A stretch of DNA of 6,370 nucleotides from an uncultured Clostridia bacterium (GCA_905210525.1 CAJLXE010000099.1:1-6370); one strand, 5' to 3'; counted from the stretch's first letter, positions 1 to 5,629 are shown. Made by a program: numbers and translations. Notes: a model not told the origin generated them from the letters alone.

Positions 1-10
1 AAATATTTAT

Positions 11-38
11 AAGGGGAATTTTTACAAAAATTCCCCTT
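11..38. terminator. Perfect inverted repeat, probable terminator (likely downstream of hom)
   Basis: The arms AAGGGGAATTTTT (11-23) and AAAAATTCCCCTT (26-38) are exact reverse complements separated by two bases. In RNA this gives a GGGGAA/UUCCCC core closed by A-U pairs. Read on the minus strand, the stem is followed by the T-rich ATAAATATTT, and its inner A/T arms can also supply a U tract. It therefore fits the 3' end of the hom transcript, whose stop lies about 125 bases upstream of the stem. Because the repeat is symmetric it could also terminate a plus-strand gene to the left of the window. The direction is inferred. Confidence 0.6.
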
Positions 39-115
39 CACTACGAAAGCTATGTTTTTTGGACACTTTTGAAACGGAAACTTTGTAAAAGTTCTCATTG
101 TATGCCCAAAGCTCT

Positions 116-159
116 TGATATGCACCCCAAAAATGGGACACTTATGCAGATGCATATCA
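116..159. repeat. Interrupted inverted repeat just after the hom stop codon
   Basis: TGATATGCA (116-124) and TGCATATCA (151-159) are exact 9-base reverse complements. They enclose a 26-base interval with a smaller CCC/GGG dyad (around 126-137). The element begins three bases beyond the hom stop codon on the minus strand. There is no T tract after it in either direction, so it is not a good intrinsic terminator. It could be a 3'-UTR stem or part of an old insertion. Confidence 0.35.
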
Positions 160-162
160 TGA

Positions 163-1344
163 TTATATTCTTGCTACAAATATGCTGTTCATATCGACGG
201 ACGCGCTTTCTATTTTATCATGCAGCGTTATCGTCGGAATTTGTTCTGTAATAAAAGCTTTTGCGCCTTTTACCGATACGGATGAAGTATTTATATCTTC
301 AAAAGCCTTTTCGATTTTTTCCGCAACAGAATCGGAGTAACGAACGTAATAACGGCCGTCGAGGAGGTTCATTGCACATTCCGCGTTTCCGTCGAATTTG
401 ATCTCCGGAAGTGTTGTATTTTTTGTATCTATATCTATAAGGTCCTGTACTATTGCGTTGGCAGTGGGAAATTTACCTGCACCCTGACCGATATATTTTA
501 ATGTGCCTATTGTGCGTCCGTAAAGCGAACATATGTTGTAATTGAGTTTTATACCTGCTTCGGGTTCGTCTTTGTTAAAGAGGGTAGGCTCTATGCGGCA
601 GCAGTATCTGCCGTCATCAATAACGGCTTCGGCAAAAAGACGGAGATTTTTGTTCAGAGACTTGAAGTATTCAAAATCACATTCTGATACGCTGCGTATA
701 CCGTACGTCATTATTTCTTCTGCAAGAACTTTTTTACCCGTTGCAATGGACGTGCTTATTATGAGTTTGTTTCTTACATCTATGCCGTCAATGTCTGCTG
801 TGGGGTCTGCCTCGGCATAACCCATTTTCTGTGCTGTTTTGAGGCATTCGTCAAAGCTCAGCTCTTTTTCTTCCATTTCGGAAAGAATAAGATTTGTTGT
901 GCCGTTGAATACACCCGAAATATGGGTAACCTCATCTATTCTCATTGCTTGCCTGAGAGACTTTATCCACGGCACACCGCCGCCGACGCTTGCTTCATAC
1001 AGAAATACGGCATTGTTGCTTTTTGCCAGCTCTGTGAATTCGTCTATATGTTTTGCCACAACAGCTTTGTTTGCCGTAACAACATTTTTGCCGGCTTTCA
1101 ATGCTCTTGTTATAAATTCATATGCAGGGTGAATGCCTCCCATAGCTTCTACAACTGTATCTATTGAAGGATCGGAAAATATATCTTCGACGTTGTTGGT
1201 CATATTCGGTTTAGTTATTTCTTCCGGGGTTTTTACCAATACCTTTGCTATCTCAAAATTCTTAACCATAGGACTCATTTTATCCGTAATTATATCATAA
1301 ACTCCCGAGCCTACGATTCCGCATCCAAGCAAACCAATTCTCAT
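163..1344 (-). CDS. hom: Homoserine dehydrogenase with a compact C-terminal ACT-like region
   Basis: This enzyme performs the NAD(P)H-dependent reduction of aspartate semialdehyde to homoserine, the branch step to threonine and methionine, in the cytoplasm. The 393-residue product opens with a Rossmann dinucleotide loop GCGIVG (7-12). VTANKAVVA (89-97), EASVGGGVPWI (117-127) and FNGTTNLIL (146-154) follow. The family signature lies at 175-194, with E178, D184, D189 and the catalytic lysine K193 in the expected DxxxK spacing. GQGAG...PTANA (286-297) closes the catalytic part. Most clostridial and Bacillus homologues are about 430 residues long with a full ACT regulatory domain. Here residues about 331-393 look like a shortened ACT fold without the usual D-x-P-G ligand loop. 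The ATG at 1344 is preceded by GAAAGG (complement of 1358-1363), at a rather long 13-base spacing. The gene appears monocistronic, with its own promoter at 1395-1423. The function is near certain; feedback behaviour is unknown. Confidence 0.95.
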   Translation of the reverse strand: MRIGLLGCGIVGSGVYDIITDKMSPMVKNFEIAKVLVKTPEEITKPNMTNNVEDIFSDPSIDTVVEAMGGIHPAYEFITRALKAGKNVVTANKAVVAKHIDEFTELAKSNNAVFLYEASVGGGVPWIKSLRQAMRIDEVTHISGVFNGTTNLILSEMEEKELSFDECLKTAQKMGYAEADPTADIDGIDVRNKLIISTSIATGKKVLAEEIMTYGIRSVSECDFEYFKSLNKNLRLFAEAVIDDGRYCCRIEPTLFNKDEPEAGIKLNYNICSLYGRTIGTLKYIGQGAGKFPTANAIVQDLIDIDTKNTTLPEIKFDGNAECAMNLLDGRYYVRYSDSVAEKIEKAFEDINTSSVSVKGAKAFITEQIPTITLHDKIESASVDMNSIFVARI

Positions 1345-1394
1345 ATTAATGTTTCAACCTTTCACTCTTCTTATAACTGGATTCCAATGCATAT

Positions 1395-1423
1395 ATTTTA
1401 TCACATTTTGCTATAAAAATCAA
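1395..1423 (-). promoter_or_regulatory. Sigma-A-type promoter of hom
   Basis: On the minus strand, TTGATT (-35, complement of 1418-1423) is separated by exactly 17 bases from TAAAAT (-10, complement of 1395-1400). The -10 is preceded by TGA, giving an extended -10. Transcription would start near 1388, leaving a leader of about 44 bases before the hom ATG. The promoter lies just past the fucosidase terminator, so hom is transcribed independently. No operator or T-box-like leader is visible in so short a 5' UTR. Confidence 0.7.
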
Positions 1424-1448
1424 CAAAACTTTAATTCTGCCGGACAAT

Positions 1449-1487
1449 AAAAAAGGCGGGCCTGCATTTGGAAGTTGCAGGCTCGCC
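1449..1487 (-). terminator. Rho-independent terminator of the fucosidase gene
   Basis: The arms GGCGGGCCTGCA (1455-1466) and TGCAGGCTCGCC (1476-1487) form a GC-rich 12-bp stem. One pair is non-Watson-Crick, and the loop is 9 bases. On the minus strand the stem is followed at once by six T residues (complement of 1449-1454). It begins 11 bases after the fucosidase stop codon and separates that gene from hom. This is a classic intrinsic terminator. Confidence 0.92.
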
Positions 1488-1498
1488 CGGATACGTTT

Positions 1499-3118
1499 TC
1501 AGGAAATGCGATAATAGTATGCGGCGCCCTGAATGGGTTTTTCGCCTACGGAGGATTCCGCCTTGAATACTATGTTGCCGCTTGCACCGCCTATGAATAT
1601 ATCGAATTCGTTTTCACCGTCGGCTCGTTTTACATATTCGTCGCAACGGATACCGTTGACTTCAAGCCATGCGTTTTCGATTTCGAGACGCGCACTGCCG
1701 TCTTTTCCCCTCAGACTTATGCGATATTGTCCTGCGTCCTCGGTATAGGGAGCCAACTCGTAATTAAACTGTGCTTTATGCGTATTCAGATCGTATTGTT
1801 CGATTCCGTATTCGCCGATTTTTATTTCGCCGTAATTAAGTTCTTCGTTTATTTCCGGAGTTACGCCGGCATAGTATGCGGATATACTGCGTATGACAGG
1901 CGTTCCGACGTTGCTGAGTACCTTTATGCGTATTTTTTCAAGATCGGTTTCTTTGAAGAAGTCGATTTTTTTATGTCCCACGGAAATTCCGCCGGTAAGA
2001 CGCTTCCAGCATTTGCCGTCAAAGCCCTCTATACTGTAAGCGCGGATTCTTTCGCCGTATGCGATTTCTTCCATGGTTATGACGTGGTCAACCTTATGCT
2101 TTCCGCCGAGATCGAGATCAACGATTGTGCCCTCTCCGCTTGTATTTGCTATCGGATGTCCGAATCTGCGGCGTATTTCATCACCGAATTCTTTCATTCT
2201 CTGCATATCTTCATCGATAATTTTTCCGCTTGCGTGAGGCGCATGATTTATAAGCAGATTGGCGCCGTGACCTACCGAACGGTAATACATTTCCATGAGC
2301 TTGTCGAGACTGTTGAGCTTGTTGCCGGGATCTTCGTTGTAGTCCCAGTCGCGGCGAAGACGCGCGTCACATTCAAGAGGCATCCATACGTCTCCGTCGG
2401 GATTGCCCTGAGCCTGAGTTGCAACTCCGGTTACGCCGTCAATTCGGCTCAGACTGTTCCATGCGGGGTCTGACGCATAGCCTTCTTCCTGACCTACCCA
2501 ACGTATGTTTGCATACTTGCTTTGAAAAACTATTGCGTTAGGAGCATATTTTTTTATTATGTCGCCAACCTCTATTGTTATTGAGCCGTCAAACCACACT
2601 TCAACCATTTCACCGTACTTGCTGAGTATTTCGGTAAGCCAGCCGCGGTATATTGTATTGTATTCGCTTTGTTTTGCGGGGTCTGCCGCTCTGCCGCCTC
2701 CGCCTGTGTGGTATGTCTGTGAAATGCCCTGAAGATAAACGCCGAGTCTTATGCCTTGCTTGCGGCATTCTTCTGCAAGCTCGCCCAAAGGATCACCGTT
2801 ACCGTTTTTGTACGGGGAATATTTGAAGTTGAGACCGCCGTATTCGCTTCTCCAACGGCATATGCCCATACCGTGCTTTGCAACAAATACTATGTATTTT
2901 GCACCGAGATCTTTTGCCGACTGCACCCACTGTGCCGGATTGAATTCGGGACAATCCATAGTTTGGGCAAGTTCTTTCTGATGCTCAAACGTTTCGATGC
3001 GAGAGTCATCCCATGTGCCGTTTATTTTCGGAAACCAGTGGAAAAACATTCCTATTTCCATATCCTGCCATTCATACTGCGCCTTTGACGGCCTTGCCAA
3101 AAACATTTCTTCTTTCAT
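1499..3118 (-). CDS. Alpha-L-fucosidase, glycoside hydrolase family 29
   Basis: This is a retaining exo-glycosidase that releases L-fucose from glycans. The 539-residue product has no signal peptide or membrane segment, so it probably acts in the cytoplasm on imported fuco-oligosaccharides. The (beta/alpha)8 barrel spans roughly residues 15-322. It has MFFHWFP (24-30), AKHGMGICRW (80-89, the site of the usual KHHDGF), VWFDG (174-178) with the predicted nucleophile D177, and WMPLECD (245-251) with E249 as a possible acid/base. It also has the conserved SVGHGANLLINHAP (281-294). Residues about 326-417 resemble an F5/8-type C (discoidin-like) beta-sandwich. The last 115 residues form a further beta-rich domain, common after GH29 barrels but of unknown role. 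The ATG at 3118 sits behind a strong GAGGTGA ribosome site (complement of 3123-3129). The gene is a single cistron with its own promoter and terminator. Linkage specificity (1,2 versus 1,3/1,4) cannot be told from sequence; the W-P-E-D pattern resembles the GH29-B type. Confidence 0.92.
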   Translation of the reverse strand: MKEEMFLARPSKAQYEWQDMEIGMFFHWFPKINGTWDDSRIETFEHQKELAQTMDCPEFNPAQWVQSAKDLGAKYIVFVAKHGMGICRWRSEYGGLNFKYSPYKNGNGDPLGELAEECRKQGIRLGVYLQGISQTYHTGGGGRAADPAKQSEYNTIYRGWLTEILSKYGEMVEVWFDGSITIEVGDIIKKYAPNAIVFQSKYANIRWVGQEEGYASDPAWNSLSRIDGVTGVATQAQGNPDGDVWMPLECDARLRRDWDYNEDPGNKLNSLDKLMEMYYRSVGHGANLLINHAPHASGKIIDEDMQRMKEFGDEIRRRFGHPIANTSGEGTIVDLDLGGKHKVDHVITMEEIAYGERIRAYSIEGFDGKCWKRLTGGISVGHKKIDFFKETDLEKIRIKVLSNVGTPVIRSISAYYAGVTPEINEELNYGEIKIGEYGIEQYDLNTHKAQFNYELAPYTEDAGQYRISLRGKDGSARLEIENAWLEVNGIRCDEYVKRADGENEFDIFIGGASGNIVFKAESSVGEKPIQGAAYYYRIS

Positions 3119-3157
3119 TTTGTCACCTCGTTTTTATGTATTTATATGATGCGATAT

Positions 3158-3176
3158 TATATGTTTTACACATATA
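3158..3176. repeat. Short palindrome in the fucosidase leader, possible operator
   Basis: TATATGT (3158-3164) and ACATATA (3170-3176) are perfect 7-base reverse complements with a 5-base spacer. The site lies in the transcribed leader of the fucosidase gene, about 60 bases after its predicted start and about 40 before its ATG. The size and symmetry fit a dimeric repressor operator or a weak RNA hairpin. The surroundings are very AT-rich, so chance is a real alternative. Confidence 0.3.
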
Positions 3177-3244
3177 TTTATATTTCTGTTTTGCCGCAAG
3201 CGTATCTCTGTAAAATTTTCATGCAGAATTGATAAAGTAATTTT

Positions 3245-3273
3245 ATTGTACCACGAATGTATTTTAAAATCAA
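3245..3273 (-). promoter_or_regulatory. Sigma-A-type promoter of the fucosidase gene
   Basis: On the minus strand, TTGATT (-35, complement of 3268-3273) is followed after 17 bases by TACAAT (-10, complement of 3245-3250). The -10 has a TGG extension directly before it. The start of transcription would be near 3238, giving a leader of about 120 bases. The architecture is the same as at the hom promoter. No convincing catabolite-response site was seen over it. Confidence 0.7.
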
Positions 3274-3310
3274 CCGTTGAATTTGCTCTTTTTGTGCATT
3301 TAATTGCAAC

Positions 3311-3441
3311 ACAATTCTCTTTTATTATTTTTTAATGCCTCTTGCAAAGATAAAATAATAAACCGGACTTCCCGAAAATATATGTATCAAACGTCAGACT
3401 TTTGCGATGCATATTACTGTTTCGGGGAGCTTTTTATTTTT
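3311..3441 (+). ncRNA. Candidate small RNA or orphan terminated transcript
   Basis: A strong plus-strand terminator (3368-3441) has no plus-strand gene before it, only the divergent fucosidase gene. A possible plus-strand promoter exists: TTGAAT (3277-3282), a 16-base spacer and TTTAAT (3299-3304), nearly back to back with the fucosidase promoter. Together they would produce an RNA of about 130 bases with an AU-rich 5' half and a long two-part hairpin at the 3' end. No known RNA family was recognised and no open frame with a ribosome site is present. The terminator may instead be a relic of an earlier gene order. Confidence 0.25.
3368..3441 (+). terminator. Two-part hairpin followed by a T tract, plus-strand terminator
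   Basis: The lower stem pairs CTTCCCGAAA (3368-3377) with TTTCGGGGAG (3420-3429), ten pairs with one G-U. The upper stem pairs ATATGTATC (3380-3388) with GATGCATAT (3406-3414), nine pairs with one G-U. A small internal loop separates the stems and a 17-base loop closes the top. CTTTTTATTTTT follows directly on the plus strand (3430-3441). On the minus strand a TCCGG stretch intervenes before the next T-rich run, so plus-strand termination is the better reading. It insulates the ctsR promoter from upstream transcription. Confidence 0.65.
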
Positions 3442-3500
3442 CCGACACATAATTATCAGACGCGGTTCGGATAATATAGATTCTTTGTTCAAAATAACGG

Positions 3501-3529
3501 TTGCAAAAAAATCAAATATATAGTATAAT
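3501..3529 (+). promoter_or_regulatory. Sigma-A-type promoter of the ctsR operon
   Basis: TTGCAA (-35, 3501-3506) and a perfect TATAAT (-10, 3524-3529) are separated by 17 bases. Transcription would start near 3536, inside the CtsR operator. The leader to the ctsR ATG is about 95 bases. This is a vegetative promoter under repression, as expected for class III heat-shock genes. Confidence 0.85.
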
Positions 3530-3531
3530 AA

Positions 3532-3548
3532 AGTCAAAGTCAGTCAAA
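3532..3548 (+). promoter_or_regulatory. CtsR operator (tandem heptad repeat)
   Basis: Two identical AGTCAAA heptads (3532-3538 and 3542-3548) are separated by three bases (GTC). This matches the established CtsR consensus RGTCAAA-N3-RGTCAAA. The site begins two bases after the -10 and covers the predicted start of transcription, so bound CtsR would block initiation. Heat or protein stress would release it, making the operon autoregulated. No second copy was found before clpC or in the fucosidase promoter. Confidence 0.93.
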
Positions 3549-3630
3549 CACAAACATATGATTATAAATGCGGAAAACGGCATACAATAAAATCACCATA
3601 TTAACATCCGCAGAAAGCCAAGGTTAAAAA

Positions 3631-4083
3631 ATGCAGAATACAAGTGATATTATAGAATTATTTCTTAAAGATCTCATAGAGCGGCAGAACGGCGAGCTGG
3701 AACTCAAAAGAAACGAGCTTGCCGGACACTTCAACTGTGCGCCGTCTCAGATCAATTATGTACTTGCCACAAGATTTACCGTAAACCGCGGTTATGTTGT
3801 CACAAGCAGAAAAGGCGGCGGCGGCTATATAAGGATAACAAGTATAGATATGTCAAGAAACGAATATATATTGCATATCATAAACCGTATAGGAGAAGCC
3901 TGCAGTGAAGCCGAGGGATTACAGATATTGCACGGGTTATACGAGAGGGATATAATATCTCAGCGCGAAGCGAAAATAATGGCTGCGGCAATAAAAGACG
4001 ATCCCACAGACAGTATTGAGGACAAGGCCAAGAGAAGGGCACAGTCGCTCAGAAATATGATCCTTGCGCTTATAGATTCATGA
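3631..4083 (+). CDS. ctsR: CtsR, repressor of class III heat-shock (clp) genes
   Basis: This dimeric DNA-binding repressor controls clp genes and its own operon. The 150-residue length is normal (about 150-155). The N-terminal SDIIELFLKDLI and the helix-turn-helix region with KRNELAGHFNCAPSQINYV (26-44) and TRF (47-49) are typical. The winged segment ends in the glycine tip GGGGYIRI (62-69). The C-terminal domain contains ISQREAKIM (109-117), the conserved dimer and regulatory helix. The wing tip reads S-R-K-GGGG instead of the Bacillus S-K-R-GGGG. The arginine numbered 62 in Geobacillus CtsR, which enters the minor groove and is a McsB target, is therefore K61 here. AAGG (3620-3623) lies 7 bases before the ATG. 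It is the first gene of the operon, behind a perfect CtsR operator. Its stop overlaps an upstream in-frame ATG of mcsA (ATGA at 4080-4083). Confidence 0.96.
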   Translation: MQNTSDIIELFLKDLIERQNGELELKRNELAGHFNCAPSQINYVLATRFTVNRGYVVTSRKGGGGYIRITSIDMSRNEYILHIINRIGEACSEAEGLQILHGLYERDIISQREAKIMAAAIKDDPTDSIEDKAKRRAQSLRNMILALIDS

Positions 4084-4103
4084 AAAAACGGGAGGTATCG
4101 ATT

Positions 4104-4607
4104 ATGATGTGTCAATTATGCGGGAAAAGACCCGCCAATGTATGTATAAATATAGATATAAACGGAGCAACGGACAGGCGCTTTATATGCGATAAATGTG
4201 CAGATAAGCGCGGACTGAGGGAAAATCCGTCGGGCGCGGTAATACTTGCCCTTATCAACGATATCAACGCTGTCAATGCAGACAAGGATTCCGCCGGACA
4301 TAATTTGTCCGACAGACGCTGCAATTCATGCGGAATGACGTACAAGGATTTTGCCAAAAATTCCTCACTCGGCTGTATGGACTGCTATGAAAGTTTTGCA
4401 GATCTGCTTAAGCCTATTTTTGACAGCATAACAATGCCGTCTCAGGAGGAATCGAGGCACACGTATAAAGCGGCAAGGCATGACGAAATACAAAAGCTCA
4501 AAAATCTGCTTAAACAGTGCGTTGAACGCGAAGATTATGAAAATGCGGCAAAATTCAGAGATAAAATAGCCGAACTTGAAGCGGAAGAACACGAGGTAAT
4601 AATATGA
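4104..4607 (+). CDS. mcsA: McsA, zinc-finger and UVR-domain partner of McsB
   Basis: In Bacillus, McsA binds and activates the arginine kinase McsB and modulates CtsR. The ATG at 4104 was chosen because GGAGG (4091-4095) lies 8 bases before it and because family members begin M-x-C-Q-x-C; the ATG at 4080 would add eight residues and has no such site. The 167-residue protein has four CxxC pairs: C3/C6, C29/C32, C73/C76 and C91/C94, enough for two zinc sites. A coiled UVR-like domain covers about 126-160 (ENAAKFRDKIAELE at 146-159). The segment between the second zinc site and the UVR domain normally carries an H-x-G-K-x-P-type motif; here the matching stretch (about 118-127) reads RHTYKAARHD and lacks it. 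The stop overlaps the mcsB start (ATGA, 4604-4607), which implies translational coupling. Confidence 0.95.
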   Translation: MMCQLCGKRPANVCINIDINGATDRRFICDKCADKRGLRENPSGAVILALINDINAVNADKDSAGHNLSDRRCNSCGMTYKDFAKNSSLGCMDCYESFADLLKPIFDSITMPSQEESRHTYKAARHDEIQKLKNLLKQCVEREDYENAAKFRDKIAELEAEEHEVII

Positions 4608-5629
4608 CCGAAGCTCAGACGTGTAATTTCGTGCTCAATACAGGTGTCAGGTTTTTCCGCAACGTATCGGGAGTTCCGTTCGTAAGTCGCTTTTCGCCCG
4701 ATGACGCCGAAGATATAGATATAAACGTAAAATCGGTGTGCAATACCGTATGGGGCGAGGATAATTACAATAAGTGCGATATAAATAACATGGCTGCGAC
4801 GGATCTTATGTATATGTGCGAAAGAACTCACCTCAATCCGGAAAGCGGTAACACCGGACATATCCGTACCGCGTTTTCCGACAACAGTGAAAACACATAC
4901 ATTATTACAAACGAAACGGAACACATACTTGTGCAGTCGATGTATAAAGGTGTGAATACGGATAAAGCTTACAAAAATGCCTGCGATACCGTAAATGCTC
5001 TTTCAAGGCGAATCCCTTTTGCGGCGTCGGAAAAATACGGCTTTGTAACGGCAAATCCCCACTATGCGGGAACCGCTATGAAGATAGGTGCTTTCATACA
5101 TCTTCCTGCGCTTACATCGACCGGTAAAACAGAAAAGCTTACCAGGGAGCTTATCGGAAAGGGCGCCGAACTCAGGAGCTTTTATATCAGCGGCAATACG
5201 GCTTACGGCTCGCTGTATTATATAACAAATATGTTTACTCTCGGTATAACCGAAGACGAAACCGTAAACTATATCAAATCCGCCGTACAATGCGCCGTTG
5301 ACGCCGAAACCGAATGCAGAGAACATATTATAGGAAACAATGCGCATTCGGTATATGATTCAATATGGCGTTCGATGGGAATTATAGCGCTTTCGTACAG
5401 TCTTGATATCAAGGAATTTCTGACCGAAATGTCAAATGTGCGTTTCGGCGCCGAAATGGGCATACTTGATATCGATGTCGATTTTGTAAACGAAATGTTT
5501 ATGTGCGGGCTTAACGGTTATATCCGGAGATATGCCGAAAGAAAATCGATTACCGACAAAACGGAATCCTATATCCGCGCTTCAATAATGCGCGAAAACA
5601 TGGCGCCCGTACTGAAAAAGATACTGTGA
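4604..5629 (+). CDS. mcsB: McsB-like protein, predicted catalytically dead arginine kinase (pseudokinase)
   Basis: The position, length (341 versus about 355-363 residues) and landmarks identify McsB: VRFFRN (15-20), NETEH (103-107), GAFIHLPAL (162-170), FTLG (211-214) and NVRFGAEMGIL (278-288). The kinase active site is not kept. By eye against Bacillus McsB, the catalytic Cys167 is N151, Glu121 is T105 and Glu212 is S196. Nucleotide-binding arginines are also changed: Arg29 of SSRIR is G14, Arg125 is L109 and Arg176 is K160. Only R16 and R191 (Arg207) remain. The RDxxRA allosteric pArg motif is ESYIRA (321-326). About 15 N-terminal residues are missing. The frame is open throughout, with conserved scaffold residues, so this is a retained gene rather than decay. 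It may serve as a non-catalytic adaptor or regulator with McsA, CtsR and ClpC. GAGG (4593-4596) precedes the ATG, which overlaps the mcsA stop. Confidence 0.88.
   Translation: MTEAQTCNFVLNTGVRFFRNVSGVPFVSRFSPDDAEDIDINVKSVCNTVWGEDNYNKCDINNMAATDLMYMCERTHLNPESGNTGHIRTAFSDNSENTYIITNETEHILVQSMYKGVNTDKAYKNACDTVNALSRRIPFAASEKYGFVTANPHYAGTAMKIGAFIHLPALTSTGKTEKLTRELIGKGAELRSFYISGNTAYGSLYYITNMFTLGITEDETVNYIKSAVQCAVDAETECREHIIGNNAHSVYDSIWRSMGIIALSYSLDIKEFLTEMSNVRFGAEMGILDIDVDFVNEMFMCGLNGYIRRYAERKSITDKTESYIRASIMRENMAPVLKKIL

Larger units (their letters stand above)
3119..3630. other. Divergent intergenic region between the fucosidase gene and ctsR
   Basis: This 512-base region is AT-rich and has no supported coding sequence. 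From left to right it holds the fucosidase ribosome site, a 7-base palindrome (3158-3176), the minus-strand fucosidase promoter (3245-3273), and a possible plus-strand promoter (3277-3304). The plus-strand terminator (3368-3441) follows, then a small ATTATC/GATAAT dyad (3452-3457 and 3470-3475), the ctsR promoter (3501-3529) and the CtsR operator (3532-3548). The ctsR leader (3549-3630) contains only a weak TGCGGA/TCCGCA pairing (3569-3574 and 3607-3612). Confidence 0.8.

Noticed and set aside
69..251. Plus-strand open frame of 60 codons overlapping the 3' end of hom
   Set aside because: No ribosome binding site, no recognisable motif, and its second half is antisense to the conserved end of homoserine dehydrogenase.
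1475..2473. Long plus-strand open frame (332 codons) opposite the fucosidase gene
   Set aside because: It is antisense to a gene with clear GH29 motifs. The translation is Cys/Phe/Tyr-rich without a recognisable family, and it starts inside the terminator hairpin with no ribosome site.
3452..3475. ATTATC/GATAAT dyad upstream of the ctsR -35 as an HrcA (CIRCE) or other operator
   Set aside because: It does not match the CIRCE sequence (TTAGCACTC-N9-GAGTGCTAA) and is only six bases per arm in AT-rich DNA.
3558..3590. Ten-codon leader ORF between the CtsR operator and ctsR
   Set aside because: It has no ribosome binding site and no run of regulatory codons; an ORF this short is expected by chance.
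4080..4103. Upstream ATG as the start of mcsA (overlapping the ctsR stop)
   Set aside because: The GGAGG at 4091-4095 lies downstream of it and properly precedes 4104; McsA proteins begin directly with the M-x-C-x-x-C zinc motif.
4535..4924. Minus-strand open frame of 129 codons opposite the mcsA-mcsB junction
   Set aside because: It is antisense to two well-supported coupled genes and shows no family resemblance or ribosome site.
4604..5629. Interpretation of mcsB as a decaying pseudogene
   Set aside because: The frame is open over 341 codons with no frameshift or stop, scaffold motifs remain and the start is coupled to mcsA. The losses are concentrated at catalytic and ligand-binding residues, which favours a retained non-catalytic protein.
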